Shown: positions 26,178-35,265 of the stretch, piece by piece
Position numbering within the stretch: the first letter of the stretch is position 1
Layout: every line of letters begins with the position of its first letter
Source: Lachnospiraceae bacterium AC2031
Lineage (GTDB): Bacteria > Bacillota > Clostridia > Lachnospirales > Lachnospiraceae
NCBI GenBank assembly: GCA_000687975.1
Contig: JIAB01000001.1
Span: 1,891,001-1,955,000, forward strand
DNA: 64,000 bases
Direction: 5' to 3'
Notes under the pieces: generated by a model
Told to the model about the DNA's origin: nothing
Databases searched by the model: none
Seen by the model: only the letters and a program-made list of their open reading frames with translations
Translations under genes and position numbers: made by a program

Positions 26178-26486
26178 ATGAATACAAAGATGAAGATGAT
26201 TATAAATACACCATGTGTTGTAACAAATACTATAGTTGATGTGGTAAAGGATGCAATTGTTTACATCTGGAAGGGCGAAAGCTTCGTGATTAAGTGTTTA
26301 ATAGCAGCTGTATTTGCATTTATTTTTTCTTGTATCGTATCAGGTCATGGATCCGACGTTCTCTGGGCATATATTCTGTTACGTGCTCGTATAGCTAGTG
26401 TATATATAACGGATGTGATATATGACAGAGTTGATTCCGATGAAGATACTTGTGTCGACGAATCTGAGGATGCTTTCGTCGGATAA
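26178..26486 (+). CDS. Small membrane protein
   Basis: The 102-residue protein has one clear hydrophobic segment (about 36-57, VIKCLIAAVFAFIFSCIV) and a second, weaker one near 65-85. It ends with an acidic tail (DRVDSDEDTCVDESEDAF). No family is recognised. GGAGGA lies seven bases before the ATG at 26178; an upstream TTG at 26109 overlaps the promoter and is rejected. It is 54 bases ahead of the STAND NTPase gene and probably shares its transcript, so it could be an immunity, effector or anchor partner (inference). Confidence 0.6.
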   Translation: MNTKMKMIINTPCVVTNTIVDVVKDAIVYIWKGESFVIKCLIAAVFAFIFSCIVSGHGSDVLWAYILLRARIASVYITDVIYDRVDSDEDTCVDESEDAFVG

Positions 26487-26490
26487 TATA

Positions 26491-26499
26491 TGGTATAAT
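26491..26499 (+). promoter_or_regulatory. Extended -10 promoter before the STAND NTPase
   Basis: TGGTATAAT (TATAAT at 26494-26499) lies at the stop of the small gene. No good -35 box is seen. It would allow separate expression of the NTPase with a leader of about 35 bases. Confidence 0.5.
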
Positions 26500-26540
26500 T
26501 CAGGTTCTAAGGTTAATTGTGTTTTAAGAAAGGGATTTAT

Positions 26541-29500
26541 ATGGCAGATTGGCTTAAAAAAATATCAGAAGATAAGAGTAATTGGAATGAGGAGCTGTTC
26601 GGAGAGAATAGATGGCCTGTTCCAATTTCTTGCAATTATAAGAGATTATATGAGATAGCATCCGAGGGAAATGTGTATGGTTGTCTTCTGCAGATCAAGG
26701 ATCTGTATGAGATACTTATGCGTATCCCTGTTATTATGGCGCTCATTTACCTTGATAACAACTATGCAGACGAACTCGTAAAGGAGAAAAATATCCTGAA
26801 GAAGCTCATTCTTCAGCCTCTTACTATTGGTGGATGGGATGAACTGGCTAATTCTATTCTCAAGGGTACAAAGAGAAAGTATTATCAGCTTCCAGATAGT
26901 ATCAAGAATATTCTTACAGCGACCATGGATCTTTATCGTAAGAAGGTCTCCAGCGAATTCTCTGACATAGCTCATTGGAGAAATGAGGTTATAGGTCATG
27001 GCATGCTTAAGTGCGAGGATAGTGATGAATATCAGACTGAGATCCAGACTCTTATCACAAATCTGGGTGAATATTTCCGTAATCCAGTAAATGGCGAACA
27101 GGGTCTTTATTCTAATGTTTATTATGAGATAGATGGAAATGATTTTTACAGTTTCTGGGACGATGAGAAGATAGCTGAATGCTATGATATCGAAACAGCA
27201 GAAGAGATTAATCTGTATATTGACGGCGACTCTTACAAGGTTGACAAGTTCCTCTTTAGGGGACTGTTCTTTGATTCGGTCTATGCCAAAAAGAGAAGAG
27301 TTAAGTATGTGGACTATATCTCAGGCTATTCAGATACTGAGAGTCTTGAGATGTTCCAGAGCTATATCGATGAGCTGAGTCTTGGAGGCGACCTGGATGC
27401 TGGACTTAAGGCGGACTATGTCCTGAAGTCACAGGATGATATATACGATTCACTGAATCAGCCAGATAAATACATTATGCCTGAGGAGATCAAGAATAGA
27501 CTCCAGAGCTTTATGGATGATAACGATTCAGGAATAATGACACTCTGCATGGAACGCGGAACTGGTAAGACTGCATTTGCCAATAGTATGCGTGGAGTGT
27601 ACGAATTCGACAGCAAGGCACCAATCGATGATGCTGTGGTTCATACTGTCTCAATCGCTACAACTAACCTTCGTGGAATGAATGATTTCTTTGGCTATGT
27701 GAATCATATATTCGCAAATGTTGGTGGAGATGTTCTCAGATCTTCTGATAAGAAGCTTCCTGAGATCAGCATCAATGACAGAAATCCAGAGAAGGCTATG
27801 GTTGATTTTCTGAACACATATATGGATATCTATTCTGAATATATCGATGTCAGAAAGCTGGTTCTTGTTGTGGATGGTATCGATGAAATAACAGAGGACA
27901 AGAAGCAGATCCTTCAGTGGCTCCCAACATCTTTAGACGCGTCTTCTCAGAATGAGAATAAACTAGAAGACGGCGTATATATTATCTACACTACAAGATT
28001 TTCAGATGAAGATACTGTAGCAGAGGATGTGCGTCCTCATATTGACAGAGTTGTAAAAGGCGCTGACGATGTGATCGAGATCAGACGTGATTCTGAGATG
28101 AATGTATCTGTATTAAGAGAGTTCCTGAACCGTCGCGATACAAAGCATAGACTCAATGAGACTATGCGTGATGATCTTATCCAGAAGGCTGACTTCCGTC
28201 TTCTCTATCTTAAGATTTTTGTTGAGTTTAATGACATCATTGGAAATGAAGAACTAAGCGAGGAGAGGATCATCTCTGAATATCTTGGTCGTCTTTTTGG
28301 AAGATATAACGCTATCAATAAGAAGCTTGCTGCAGATTTCCTGGCAGCGCTGGCTACATTTGGCGAGGTGACTCTTGATGAGTATTTTGATTACATCAGC
28401 ATGGACGATATCACCTACCGTTTTATTGGTGTGTTAAATGATCTCTCACCACTGCTTTCAAGCTACAGCAGCGCTGAGGGACGTGTGTTTATGCTGGCTA
28501 ATAAGGTCTACAAGGATTACATCTTAAAGACTTATTCGGCAGAGATCGTGAAGCTGGGTACAGATCTGCAGATAAACTACATCAGAGTTAGAAAGAATTG
28601 TGGCGATAATACAAATAGAGAGAAGAAGCCAGATTATAAAAGCTTCGATATTATGATGAAGCTCATTGATGTTATCCTCTTCATCAGAAAAAACTATAGT
28701 ATGCCATACCAGGATGGATTCATCGAATATGTTCGCTCAGGATGGAGTATTGCAAGCATTTTTTCGATGACAGCAGGTTCTATCTTTTATGATATGCTGA
28801 AGGAATTTAAACGTAATACTATAGAACTCATTAATCTTGCAGATGCTTCGGAATGGGGATATCTTGATTGTTCATATTACGCCAATAGTTTAAGCTCTAT
28901 GAGTTTTCTTCTTGAGATGTATAACGAAAATCCTAAGTGGTTCGAAGACTTTATGGAGAAGGTGCTGAGTGCGGATGATAAAATATTTGCTGATAATATA
29001 TATTTTACTCTTCAGGAAGATCGATTTATTCACAATAATCCAGAATTTGCAGATTGCTACATTGGATATATGAGAAAAATCCTGGAGAGAGGAAATAAAC
29101 TTGGCCTGCTTTATGGTTTAACAAAGCATTTTCTGAAGCCATGGGCGAATCCATATCGCAGGGAACCACTGATCTACGGAGACAGCTGGACATTTCATTA
29201 TCTGCTTAGTCAAATCGTTCCTATCCTTGAAAAGGAAGGCGGCGTTTTTAAATGCTATGATATCGAGGATTTAGATTCTGAAGAAGATAAGTGGACAATA
29301 GGCGTTGGAATGACTGACTGGGATTTTACCTTCGATAGACTGATCAATTATTCGGCTTTTTCTGCTGCTGTTGTAGAGGATATTATCCATAACGGAATAA
29401 CCAAAGATTCTGAATGTTATGAATATTTTTCAGCAATGAAAAAGAATAAGATAGAGATAATTGCACCAGATGGAGAATTACTCTGGCTCGAGATTCTCCG

Positions 29501-30995
29501 TGAGATTTATAAGGCATTTCCAGAGCTTATTACTGAGGAGCTTCTCAGCTCTATCAACGAGCAAAACGAAGAACTTTACTCACGTCTATCACATAGATGT
29601 CCATATTACGCCGCCGTTACGGAAAGAAGACGTAGGGATGGTTCAGAACTTGTTAATGCGCCAGAGTGGTTTAGAGATGAAATTAAGAGAGTTATAAAAT
29701 TATCTAAGCGAAATGAGATCCTTATGAGTCTTGTTAAAAGAGGTATTTTTGACTTCGCAAAGCAGGATCTTTTAGATAAGTACATGTATTTTGATCCAGG
29801 AATGGGCGTGTCTCTTGCTAATCAGTATATTAAATATTTATTTAATAGTGTAATGAGATATAAGACCATAGGACCAAAGGGCTTTAACCTTCCCAATGAT
29901 GACACAGAGATAGAGTATATCTTAAAGAATCTGATCTTACATTACTATGAGCTAGATGTTAATCCTACCAGCATGATGAAGTGGTGGATTCTGGATATCG
30001 AGAGAGCTGCAGACGAGGCTGGAGAAGATTGTAAGACTCCACTTATGTACCTTATGTATAAGCAGATCTTCGATGATACATTTGGCAAGGATCCAAGTCT
30101 TGAAACTGAGGGTACAGAGATTGCTGGAGGAATCAGTCCGATGCTGTATAAGGTTCGTGAGTCAGGAGAACTGGCGAAGTTCAAGGACAAAGACACAACA
30201 TATGATACAGGATATTCCTATGAACTGAGTGATGACGAGATAATCGAATACTACAGAAAATATGTATATGAATATGACGCTCTTCATTCATATAAGATTT
30301 ACTTTGGGCTTATAAAAGATGAGGATGTCATGAAGGGGATTTCTGGAAAACTCATCTGTTCAGCTGAGACAACAAAGCTCTTGAAGAAGTATGTAGAGCT
30401 TGGCGAGATTGATAAGGCGACAGAACTCGTTAAGGATGTAGTCGAAGGAAACAAATGGATCAACGAGGAGTTCTTCTTCAGCAAGAACCAGACTATCAAT
30501 ATGATATTCCAGAAGGGTGCCTATAGATATGCTGAGGACAATCTGAGATTCTTAGAGGCCTTAAAGGATATAACTGAAGATTCAGGTAATGGAGCGGATT
30601 TCAGTTATTATATAGATAGTCTTGTTGTAACTTTTGATCTAATTGTTGAAAGAATCGTGAAGTATGTTGAGATGGCATCCAGCTGTACACAGTATACAAG
30701 ACTTACTTACTTTTACGAAATACTCCTTTTCGTTCTTCACAAATATAAGATGTACGACAAGGCGATTAATGAATATATGGAAGAAATTACGGCGGCAGCA
30801 GAGGCTGTAATTGCTGAGGATGATCCAATAACTCATGATGATATGGAATGGTTATCTGCATATGTTGAGGCAACCCATGAGCTATTCCTGCATTATAGAG
30901 ATGGCAAGAAGGTTGATCCAGAAGCTGTGAAGTTCCTTATTGATTACAGTGGGTTAGATTCCGTTATGAGGCCATACTACAAGGCGGCTCAATGA
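26541..30995 (+). CDS. Giant STAND/NACHT-type NTPase with N-terminal HEPN-like domain
   Basis: This is a 1484-residue protein. Residues 1-190 are helical and contain HWRNEVIGHG, where R147-N148 and H153 match the RN-x4-H catalytic motif of HEPN ribonucleases. A P-loop NTPase follows, with Walker A ERGTGKTAF (G340-T344) and Walker B LVLVVDGIDEI (D445 to E449). The long remainder (about 560-1484) is helical with no obvious repeats and would be the sensor. This effector-NTPase-sensor order is that of STAND immune proteins such as Avs and bacterial NLRs, but no known class is recognised. The TTG at 26517 lacks a ribosome binding site; ATG 26541 has AAAGGG. It lies between the small membrane protein gene and the VirD4-ClpX gene. 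Confidence 0.8.
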   Translation: MADWLKKISEDKSNWNEELFGENRWPVPISCNYKRLYEIASEGNVYGCLLQIKDLYEILMRIPVIMALIYLDNNYADELVKEKNILKKLILQPLTIGGWDELANSILKGTKRKYYQLPDSIKNILTATMDLYRKKVSSEFSDIAHWRNEVIGHGMLKCEDSDEYQTEIQTLITNLGEYFRNPVNGEQGLYSNVYYEIDGNDFYSFWDDEKIAECYDIETAEEINLYIDGDSYKVDKFLFRGLFFDSVYAKKRRVKYVDYISGYSDTESLEMFQSYIDELSLGGDLDAGLKADYVLKSQDDIYDSLNQPDKYIMPEEIKNRLQSFMDDNDSGIMTLCMERGTGKTAFANSMRGVYEFDSKAPIDDAVVHTVSIATTNLRGMNDFFGYVNHIFANVGGDVLRSSDKKLPEISINDRNPEKAMVDFLNTYMDIYSEYIDVRKLVLVVDGIDEITEDKKQILQWLPTSLDASSQNENKLEDGVYIIYTTRFSDEDTVAEDVRPHIDRVVKGADDVIEIRRDSEMNVSVLREFLNRRDTKHRLNETMRDDLIQKADFRLLYLKIFVEFNDIIGNEELSEERIISEYLGRLFGRYNAINKKLAADFLAALATFGEVTLDEYFDYISMDDITYRFIGVLNDLSPLLSSYSSAEGRVFMLANKVYKDYILKTYSAEIVKLGTDLQINYIRVRKNCGDNTNREKKPDYKSFDIMMKLIDVILFIRKNYSMPYQDGFIEYVRSGWSIASIFSMTAGSIFYDMLKEFKRNTIELINLADASEWGYLDCSYYANSLSSMSFLLEMYNENPKWFEDFMEKVLSADDKIFADNIYFTLQEDRFIHNNPEFADCYIGYMRKILERGNKLGLLYGLTKHFLKPWANPYRREPLIYGDSWTFHYLLSQIVPILEKEGGVFKCYDIEDLDSEEDKWTIGVGMTDWDFTFDRLINYSAFSAAVVEDIIHNGITKDSECYEYFSAMKKNKIEIIAPDGELLWLEILREIYKAFPELITEELLSSINEQNEELYSRLSHRCPYYAAVTERRRRDGSELVNAPEWFRDEIKRVIKLSKRNEILMSLVKRGIFDFAKQDLLDKYMYFDPGMGVSLANQYIKYLFNSVMRYKTIGPKGFNLPNDDTEIEYILKNLILHYYELDVNPTSMMKWWILDIERAADEAGEDCKTPLMYLMYKQIFDDTFGKDPSLETEGTEIAGGISPMLYKVRESGELAKFKDKDTTYDTGYSYELSDDEIIEYYRKYVYEYDALHSYKIYFGLIKDEDVMKGISGKLICSAETTKLLKKYVELGEIDKATELVKDVVEGNKWINEEFFFSKNQTINMIFQKGAYRYAEDNLRFLEALKDITEDSGNGADFSYYIDSLVVTFDLIVERIVKYVEMASSCTQYTRLTYFYEILLFVLHKYKMYDKAINEYMEEITAAAEAVIAEDDPITHDDMEWLSAYVEATHELFLHYRDGKKVDPEAVKFLIDYSGLDSVMRPYYKAAQ

Positions 30996-31029
30996 GTCAA
31001 AAGGGCTCAAAGCCGAAGTGACTCATTTT
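30991..31029 (+). terminator. Hairpin overlapping the STAND stop codon
   Basis: AATGAGTC (30991-30998) pairs with GACTCATT (31020-31027), with an inner GGCT/AGCC, then TTTT. It runs straight into the next promoter block, and GCCGAAGTGACTCATT recurs in the hairpin after glgB (37496). Confidence 0.65.
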
Positions 31030-31063
31030 GTGCAAAAAATATCGGGAGGTATGAGTTTATACT
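31030..31063 (+). promoter_or_regulatory. Promoter B: GTGCAAAA box with TATACT
   Basis: The same TCATTTT-GTGCAAAA block as at 26111, with TATACT at 31058-31063, again 28 bases from GTGC to TATACT. The intervening bases differ apart from A-richness and a GGGAGG. It would drive the VirD4-ClpX gene, starting near 31070. Confidence 0.6.
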
Positions 31064-31122
31064 AGCAGTTGAGTGAAAACAACTGGTGTCTATGATATAC
31101 CATAGCAAAGGAGGGATATGAT

Positions 31123-33255
31123 ATGACATATAGAAATAGTATAAACCCTGAAAACATCCTTATATTTGGTGGCAATAGAGAGGAGCGTATGACCAAAGGC
31201 TTCGAGTCTTTTCTTCAGAAAGCTGAGGGAAGTGTGGTTGTAACTGACCGTGGTGGCGAGCTCTACAAAAAGTATGCTGATGACTTTGAGAATAGAGGCT
31301 ATATAGTAAAGAAGATAGATTTCGCAAATCCTGCAAACAGTGAGGGCTTCAGCCTGTTCAAGGGTCTTCTTAAGTATGATGACGAGAGAGATACAGTTGA
31401 TGGAATCTGCCGTATCGTGGAGTCTCTTTATGCTGCAAAAAAGCATGAGCTTATTACCTCTAAAGAGGATGAGTTTATTGGCAATGTGGCTAAGATGCTT
31501 CTTAATGCGGTTGTAGCTTATATAACATTTTATTGTGACGAGAAGTATTCAGATTTCTACAACGTTCAGATTCTTCTTGAAGCGCTTGAGGGAGATGATA
31601 ACAGCAAGACTCCCCTGGACATGATATTCGAGACCCTGGAGAAGGATTTTCCAGATTCTTTTGCAGTGAAGAACTTCAATATGGCAAGACATCTGTCAGG
31701 CGAATCATTCCGCAAGGCTCAGTATATGGCGTGGAAGATGATCGAGTCATTAACTGATGATGAGGTCGGCTACATTCTTATGAATGAGACGGATGATCTT
31801 CGCATGATGCGCATTGAGAAGACAGCGCTCTTTATCAATACTACCCCAAACAGCGACAACTATAATGGACTGCTAAATGCAATCACAACTGAGCTTTTAT
31901 ATAAGCTCATGCTTGGAATGTGCGAGGTGCCTGTTCAGTTTTTCATAGATGCTTTCGCGCCTGGAGTTGGAATCGCACAGATGAGTGATGTTATAGAAAG
32001 ACTTAACGGCGAAAACATTGCCATAGTTGCAGCATATCCTACTCTTGACTGTCTTAGAGAAGAGTGCGATGATGCTGACTGGTTCCTTCGTGAGTTCGAG
32101 CTTATAGAGATCGTTAATGAGAAGGAAGTGCCAGTTAATAGAAAATTCCGTAGAGATATGGAGAAGAGTTTCAGAGGAAGCAGAGCTCCTAAGCAGACTA
32201 GAGAAAGAAACGCTGAATATAAGAGAGACTTCAATAATCCATACAGCTATGAGATAGAAAAATGGGTTCAGCGCACATCTTTTAACGAATTCAGCCGTGA
32301 GATCCACAAGAGAGTTAAGGGCCAGGAACAGCTGGATATCATCCTTGTTAACATCTATAACTATCTTGAAAATATGGCGAGAGGCCATTTCCATAGCAAC
32401 AATATTCTTGTTGCAGCCCCAAGTGGATGTGGAAAAACAGAGACCTATAGAGCTCTTAAAGAGTACTTCAAGAAAGAACTTTTTCAGATGCCATTTGTCC
32501 AGATCGATATGACTTCTATCACAGAGGAAGGCTACAAGGGTAGAGATACCAAGGCAGTCATTGAGCCTCTTGAAACAGAATATGGCACTGGTGGAATCGG
32601 TATCATCTTCCTTGACGAGTTTGATAAGAAGCTTATCCCAAGTTATAACAGCAACGGCGGTGACGTGAACAAGGCGGTTCAGTCACAGCTTCTTACAACC
32701 ATCGAGGGTATCGAGTATCCTGAGTACAATGTGGATACTAATCTTACAATGTTTATCGGGCTCGGTGCATTTGATCCTTGTCGTGAGAAGAAGGCTCAGG
32801 TGGAAAAGCATATCGGTTTTGGTAATGGAAATATTGAAGGCCAGGACTACTATGCTGATATCACTCGCGAGGATATGATAGACCTTGGCGCAAGCTACGA
32901 GCTTATTGGCCGTTTCGGTACCGTGGTTAATTACCACAAGCTTACTGACAGAGTTGTTAGCGAGATCATTGATGGTATGGTGAAGGGTATCGGCGTATCA
33001 ATCGATATGGAGCTTAAGATAACAGATGAATTCCGTCAGAAGCTTATCGAAAATGCTAACGGAAAGTTCGGCTGCAGACTTATCCATTCTATCCTTAATG
33101 ACGCAGTAATGAACGCGTATCTCGATATCCTTAAGAAGGGAAAGAAGGATAGAGACAGAGTGCTTGAGATCACTGGGGATAAAACCTATCGCATGATCGA
33201 GCGCCAGGAGAAACGTCCAGTTCAGCCACCAAAGAAAATAAATGCATTCGCTTGA
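31123..33255 (+). CDS. VirD4/TraG-like domain (degenerate) fused to ClpX-like AAA+ ATPase
   Basis: A 710-residue fusion. Residues about 10-330 follow a type IV coupling protein: SVVVTDRGGELYKKYADDF, FANPANSEGFSLFKGL, then ALFINTTPNSDNYNGLLNAI. The Walker A site reads GGNREERMTK where GxxGxGKT/S is expected, and Walker B reads FFIDAFA where FxxDEFA is normal. That ATPase is thus probably dead. Residues about 385-700 are ClpX-like AAA+ with Walker A APSGCGKTETY, Walker B IIFLDEFDK and a sensor-2-like GCRLIHSI. No signal peptide or membrane helix is seen, and no relaxase or VirB genes are nearby. It may be an unfoldase or remodeller with the VirD4 part for docking. GGAGGG precedes the ATG. Confidence 0.8.
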   Translation: MTYRNSINPENILIFGGNREERMTKGFESFLQKAEGSVVVTDRGGELYKKYADDFENRGYIVKKIDFANPANSEGFSLFKGLLKYDDERDTVDGICRIVESLYAAKKHELITSKEDEFIGNVAKMLLNAVVAYITFYCDEKYSDFYNVQILLEALEGDDNSKTPLDMIFETLEKDFPDSFAVKNFNMARHLSGESFRKAQYMAWKMIESLTDDEVGYILMNETDDLRMMRIEKTALFINTTPNSDNYNGLLNAITTELLYKLMLGMCEVPVQFFIDAFAPGVGIAQMSDVIERLNGENIAIVAAYPTLDCLREECDDADWFLREFELIEIVNEKEVPVNRKFRRDMEKSFRGSRAPKQTRERNAEYKRDFNNPYSYEIEKWVQRTSFNEFSREIHKRVKGQEQLDIILVNIYNYLENMARGHFHSNNILVAAPSGCGKTETYRALKEYFKKELFQMPFVQIDMTSITEEGYKGRDTKAVIEPLETEYGTGGIGIIFLDEFDKKLIPSYNSNGGDVNKAVQSQLLTTIEGIEYPEYNVDTNLTMFIGLGAFDPCREKKAQVEKHIGFGNGNIEGQDYYADITREDMIDLGASYELIGRFGTVVNYHKLTDRVVSEIIDGMVKGIGVSIDMELKITDEFRQKLIENANGKFGCRLIHSILNDAVMNAYLDILKKGKKDRDRVLEITGDKTYRMIERQEKRPVQPPKKINAFA

Positions 33256-33264
33256 CAAAAGTGG

Positions 33265-33308
33265 TAAAATGTAAAACGCTTCACCTACCACCCCACTGGT
33301 AGGTGGAG
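33265..33308 (+). promoter_or_regulatory. Extended -10 promoter followed by a 5' end hairpin
   Basis: TGGTAAAAT (TAAAAT at 33265-33270) is followed by a 12-bp hairpin, CTTCACCTACCA with TGGTAGGTGGAG (33279-33308), loop CCCCAC. The hairpin would lie at the very start of the transcript of the next gene. No T-run follows, so mRNA protection is likelier than termination. Confidence 0.5.
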
Positions 33309-33329
33309 ATAAATTAGGAGGGAAAAAGT

Positions 33330-35177
33330 ATGAGTAATAAGAAGGGATTGATCGCAGGTATCGTTGCAGGTGCCTTAGTATTAGGCGGCGGCGTGACCGC
33401 ATTTGCGATTGCAAATCACAGCAAGGTTAAGGTAGAGGATGTAAGTGTTGAGGAAACAGTTACAGATCTTGACGCAGAGAATGCAGGCGGACTTGGTGAC
33501 GTGTCCAGCATGACAGATGTTGCAACAGCAACAGAGGCAGAAAGTGTAGATGAGGATGCAAATCTTACCCCACTCATGGCATCACTCAAAGGCTTTGTGG
33601 CTGAAAAGGGCGTGGCTGAAACAGGCCTTTTTGAGGGACATACAGTAAATGCTACAACATATTGGGAGCATGTGGATTTTGGCTACACATCTACAGGTGT
33701 GCTTGAAGCTGAAATTCTGGAGCAGGATCCAAGCATGATGCTGGTTTATTATATCGGCTCCGATTCAAAGATAAATGTAGCGCTCTACAAGGATAACGGT
33801 GGCGAAGTAATTGAGGTTGCAAATATGCCACTTAGTTACACAGGGATTTATGAGTCACATACTGATTTCTTAGTTTCAAATGACATTGTAAATTTCTTTG
33901 GTACCGAAGGACTGATGAGTGCCAAAACAGTTGTGAAGGATGGTGTAACCTATATCCTTACACTGAATAACTCCTGGTTTATATCAAGTGAAATATATAA
34001 CAGTGGTTCAGAGCGTGGCTACACACCTGAAACTTCAAACTTTAGTCAGCTTGCTATATATAAGGTAAATCCTGATGGAATAGAGGGATGTTATCAGGTA
34101 AGATATTCAGCTTACGGAATGGACGGCGCTGGTCAGATTTTTGTAACAGATTTTGCGGATAACATACTTGAAGAATATCATTACGGTGATCTTGGAGATG
34201 ATCCACATACACTGGAAAATTTCATGGGTGAATATGATCAGGCTATGGCCAACATTGGTTTCCCTGAACTGACTAACACAGACAATTTTACTTTGACACA
34301 TGAGGGCTGTCTTGGTGATGGAGTTTCATGGAACCTTCATTGGGATTGTAATACGAATCTTGCTGAGGGAGATGACGTTGTAACTCTTGAACTTACGGAG
34401 AACAGCAATGTTGAAGAAAACTGGCGTGATTGGAAAGTTGAAGAACCAGTAGCAGAAGAAGCACCAGCAGAGGCTCCTACAGCAGGAACTGTAGACGCAC
34501 CATCTCAGAGCTTCGAAGAAGCAGATGCACGTTACGCTGCATTTTTCGCCAATGAGTATGCTGAGCTTGATGACTCATTATATCTTTCTTCAAATGGTGT
34601 TGCTGTAAAATATGCATTTGCAGATCTTGATAAAGACGGTCTTGATGAGATGCTGATCGGTGATGACCAGGGCGTATATGCCATCGTTTCAGAAACTGAC
34701 GGCACATATAACGTCTCAGAGGTTTGTGGATGGATGATCCAGTACGGCGCTGTATCAGGCGAATACCTTGGAAGCGGATGCTTCAAGAACGACGCAAGTA
34801 ATGGTAACAACTACGGCGGTGAGTTTAGAATCGATGTAGTTTGGAAATATAGCGGCAACCTTCACGCCTGTGGAGTTCTTGCACGACTTTCCGCATCATG
34901 GGATCCTAATAACATTGGTGAGAACCTCAACAATTGGGAACTCTATGTTGCTAACGACGAGAACAACATTGTAGGCGATGACTACGCTGACGCAGGAAGC
35001 CTTACACCAGACAACCTAGACTACACATATAAATACATCGATTATGGCAACAACTACAACTTCACAGATGACGGTGAACTTGAAACTAACGACCTCATCG
35101 ACACCTTCAATTCTGTAGTGGATTCACGCAAAGCTGACGGAGCAATGTCCGCTCTCGATTGGCACGACATTCCGTAG
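33330..35177 (+). CDS. Membrane-anchored extracytoplasmic protein
   Basis: An N-terminal hydrophobic segment (about 6-28, LIAGIVAGALVLGGGVTAFA) acts as signal anchor of this 615-residue protein. The outside part is very acidic. Residues about 80-370 are strand-rich. A Glu/Ala/Pro linker near 370-395 leads to a second domain with FADLDKDGLDEMLIG, a DxDxDG calcium-binding loop as in FG-GAP and EF-hand-like repeats. No cysteine follows the hydrophobic stretch, so it is no lipoprotein. It has AGGAGGG before the ATG. Function is not recognised; a sensing or binding role at the cell surface is likely. Confidence 0.75.
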   Translation: MSNKKGLIAGIVAGALVLGGGVTAFAIANHSKVKVEDVSVEETVTDLDAENAGGLGDVSSMTDVATATEAESVDEDANLTPLMASLKGFVAEKGVAETGLFEGHTVNATTYWEHVDFGYTSTGVLEAEILEQDPSMMLVYYIGSDSKINVALYKDNGGEVIEVANMPLSYTGIYESHTDFLVSNDIVNFFGTEGLMSAKTVVKDGVTYILTLNNSWFISSEIYNSGSERGYTPETSNFSQLAIYKVNPDGIEGCYQVRYSAYGMDGAGQIFVTDFADNILEEYHYGDLGDDPHTLENFMGEYDQAMANIGFPELTNTDNFTLTHEGCLGDGVSWNLHWDCNTNLAEGDDVVTLELTENSNVEENWRDWKVEEPVAEEAPAEAPTAGTVDAPSQSFEEADARYAAFFANEYAELDDSLYLSSNGVAVKYAFADLDKDGLDEMLIGDDQGVYAIVSETDGTYNVSEVCGWMIQYGAVSGEYLGSGCFKNDASNGNNYGGEFRIDVVWKYSGNLHACGVLARLSASWDPNNIGENLNNWELYVANDENNIVGDDYADAGSLTPDNLDYTYKYIDYGNNYNFTDDGELETNDLIDTFNSVVDSRKADGAMSALDWHDIP

Positions 35178-35265
35178 TAGCACAGCGATATTCTTTGTGG
35201 TAGAATATCCCTAACGGGTTTAGCATAATTCGTGAACTATAGTTTCGTACTTGGAGGGGTGTTAC

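Noticed and set aside
26541..30995. Assignment to a named Avs type
   Set aside because: The NTPase motifs fit STAND proteins in general, but no diagnostic Avs sensor or effector sequence was recognised by eye.
31123..33255. VirD4-like gene as a sign of an integrative conjugative element
   Set aside because: No relaxase, VirB4, VirB6 or integrase gene is near, and both Walker motifs of the VirD4 part are spoiled.
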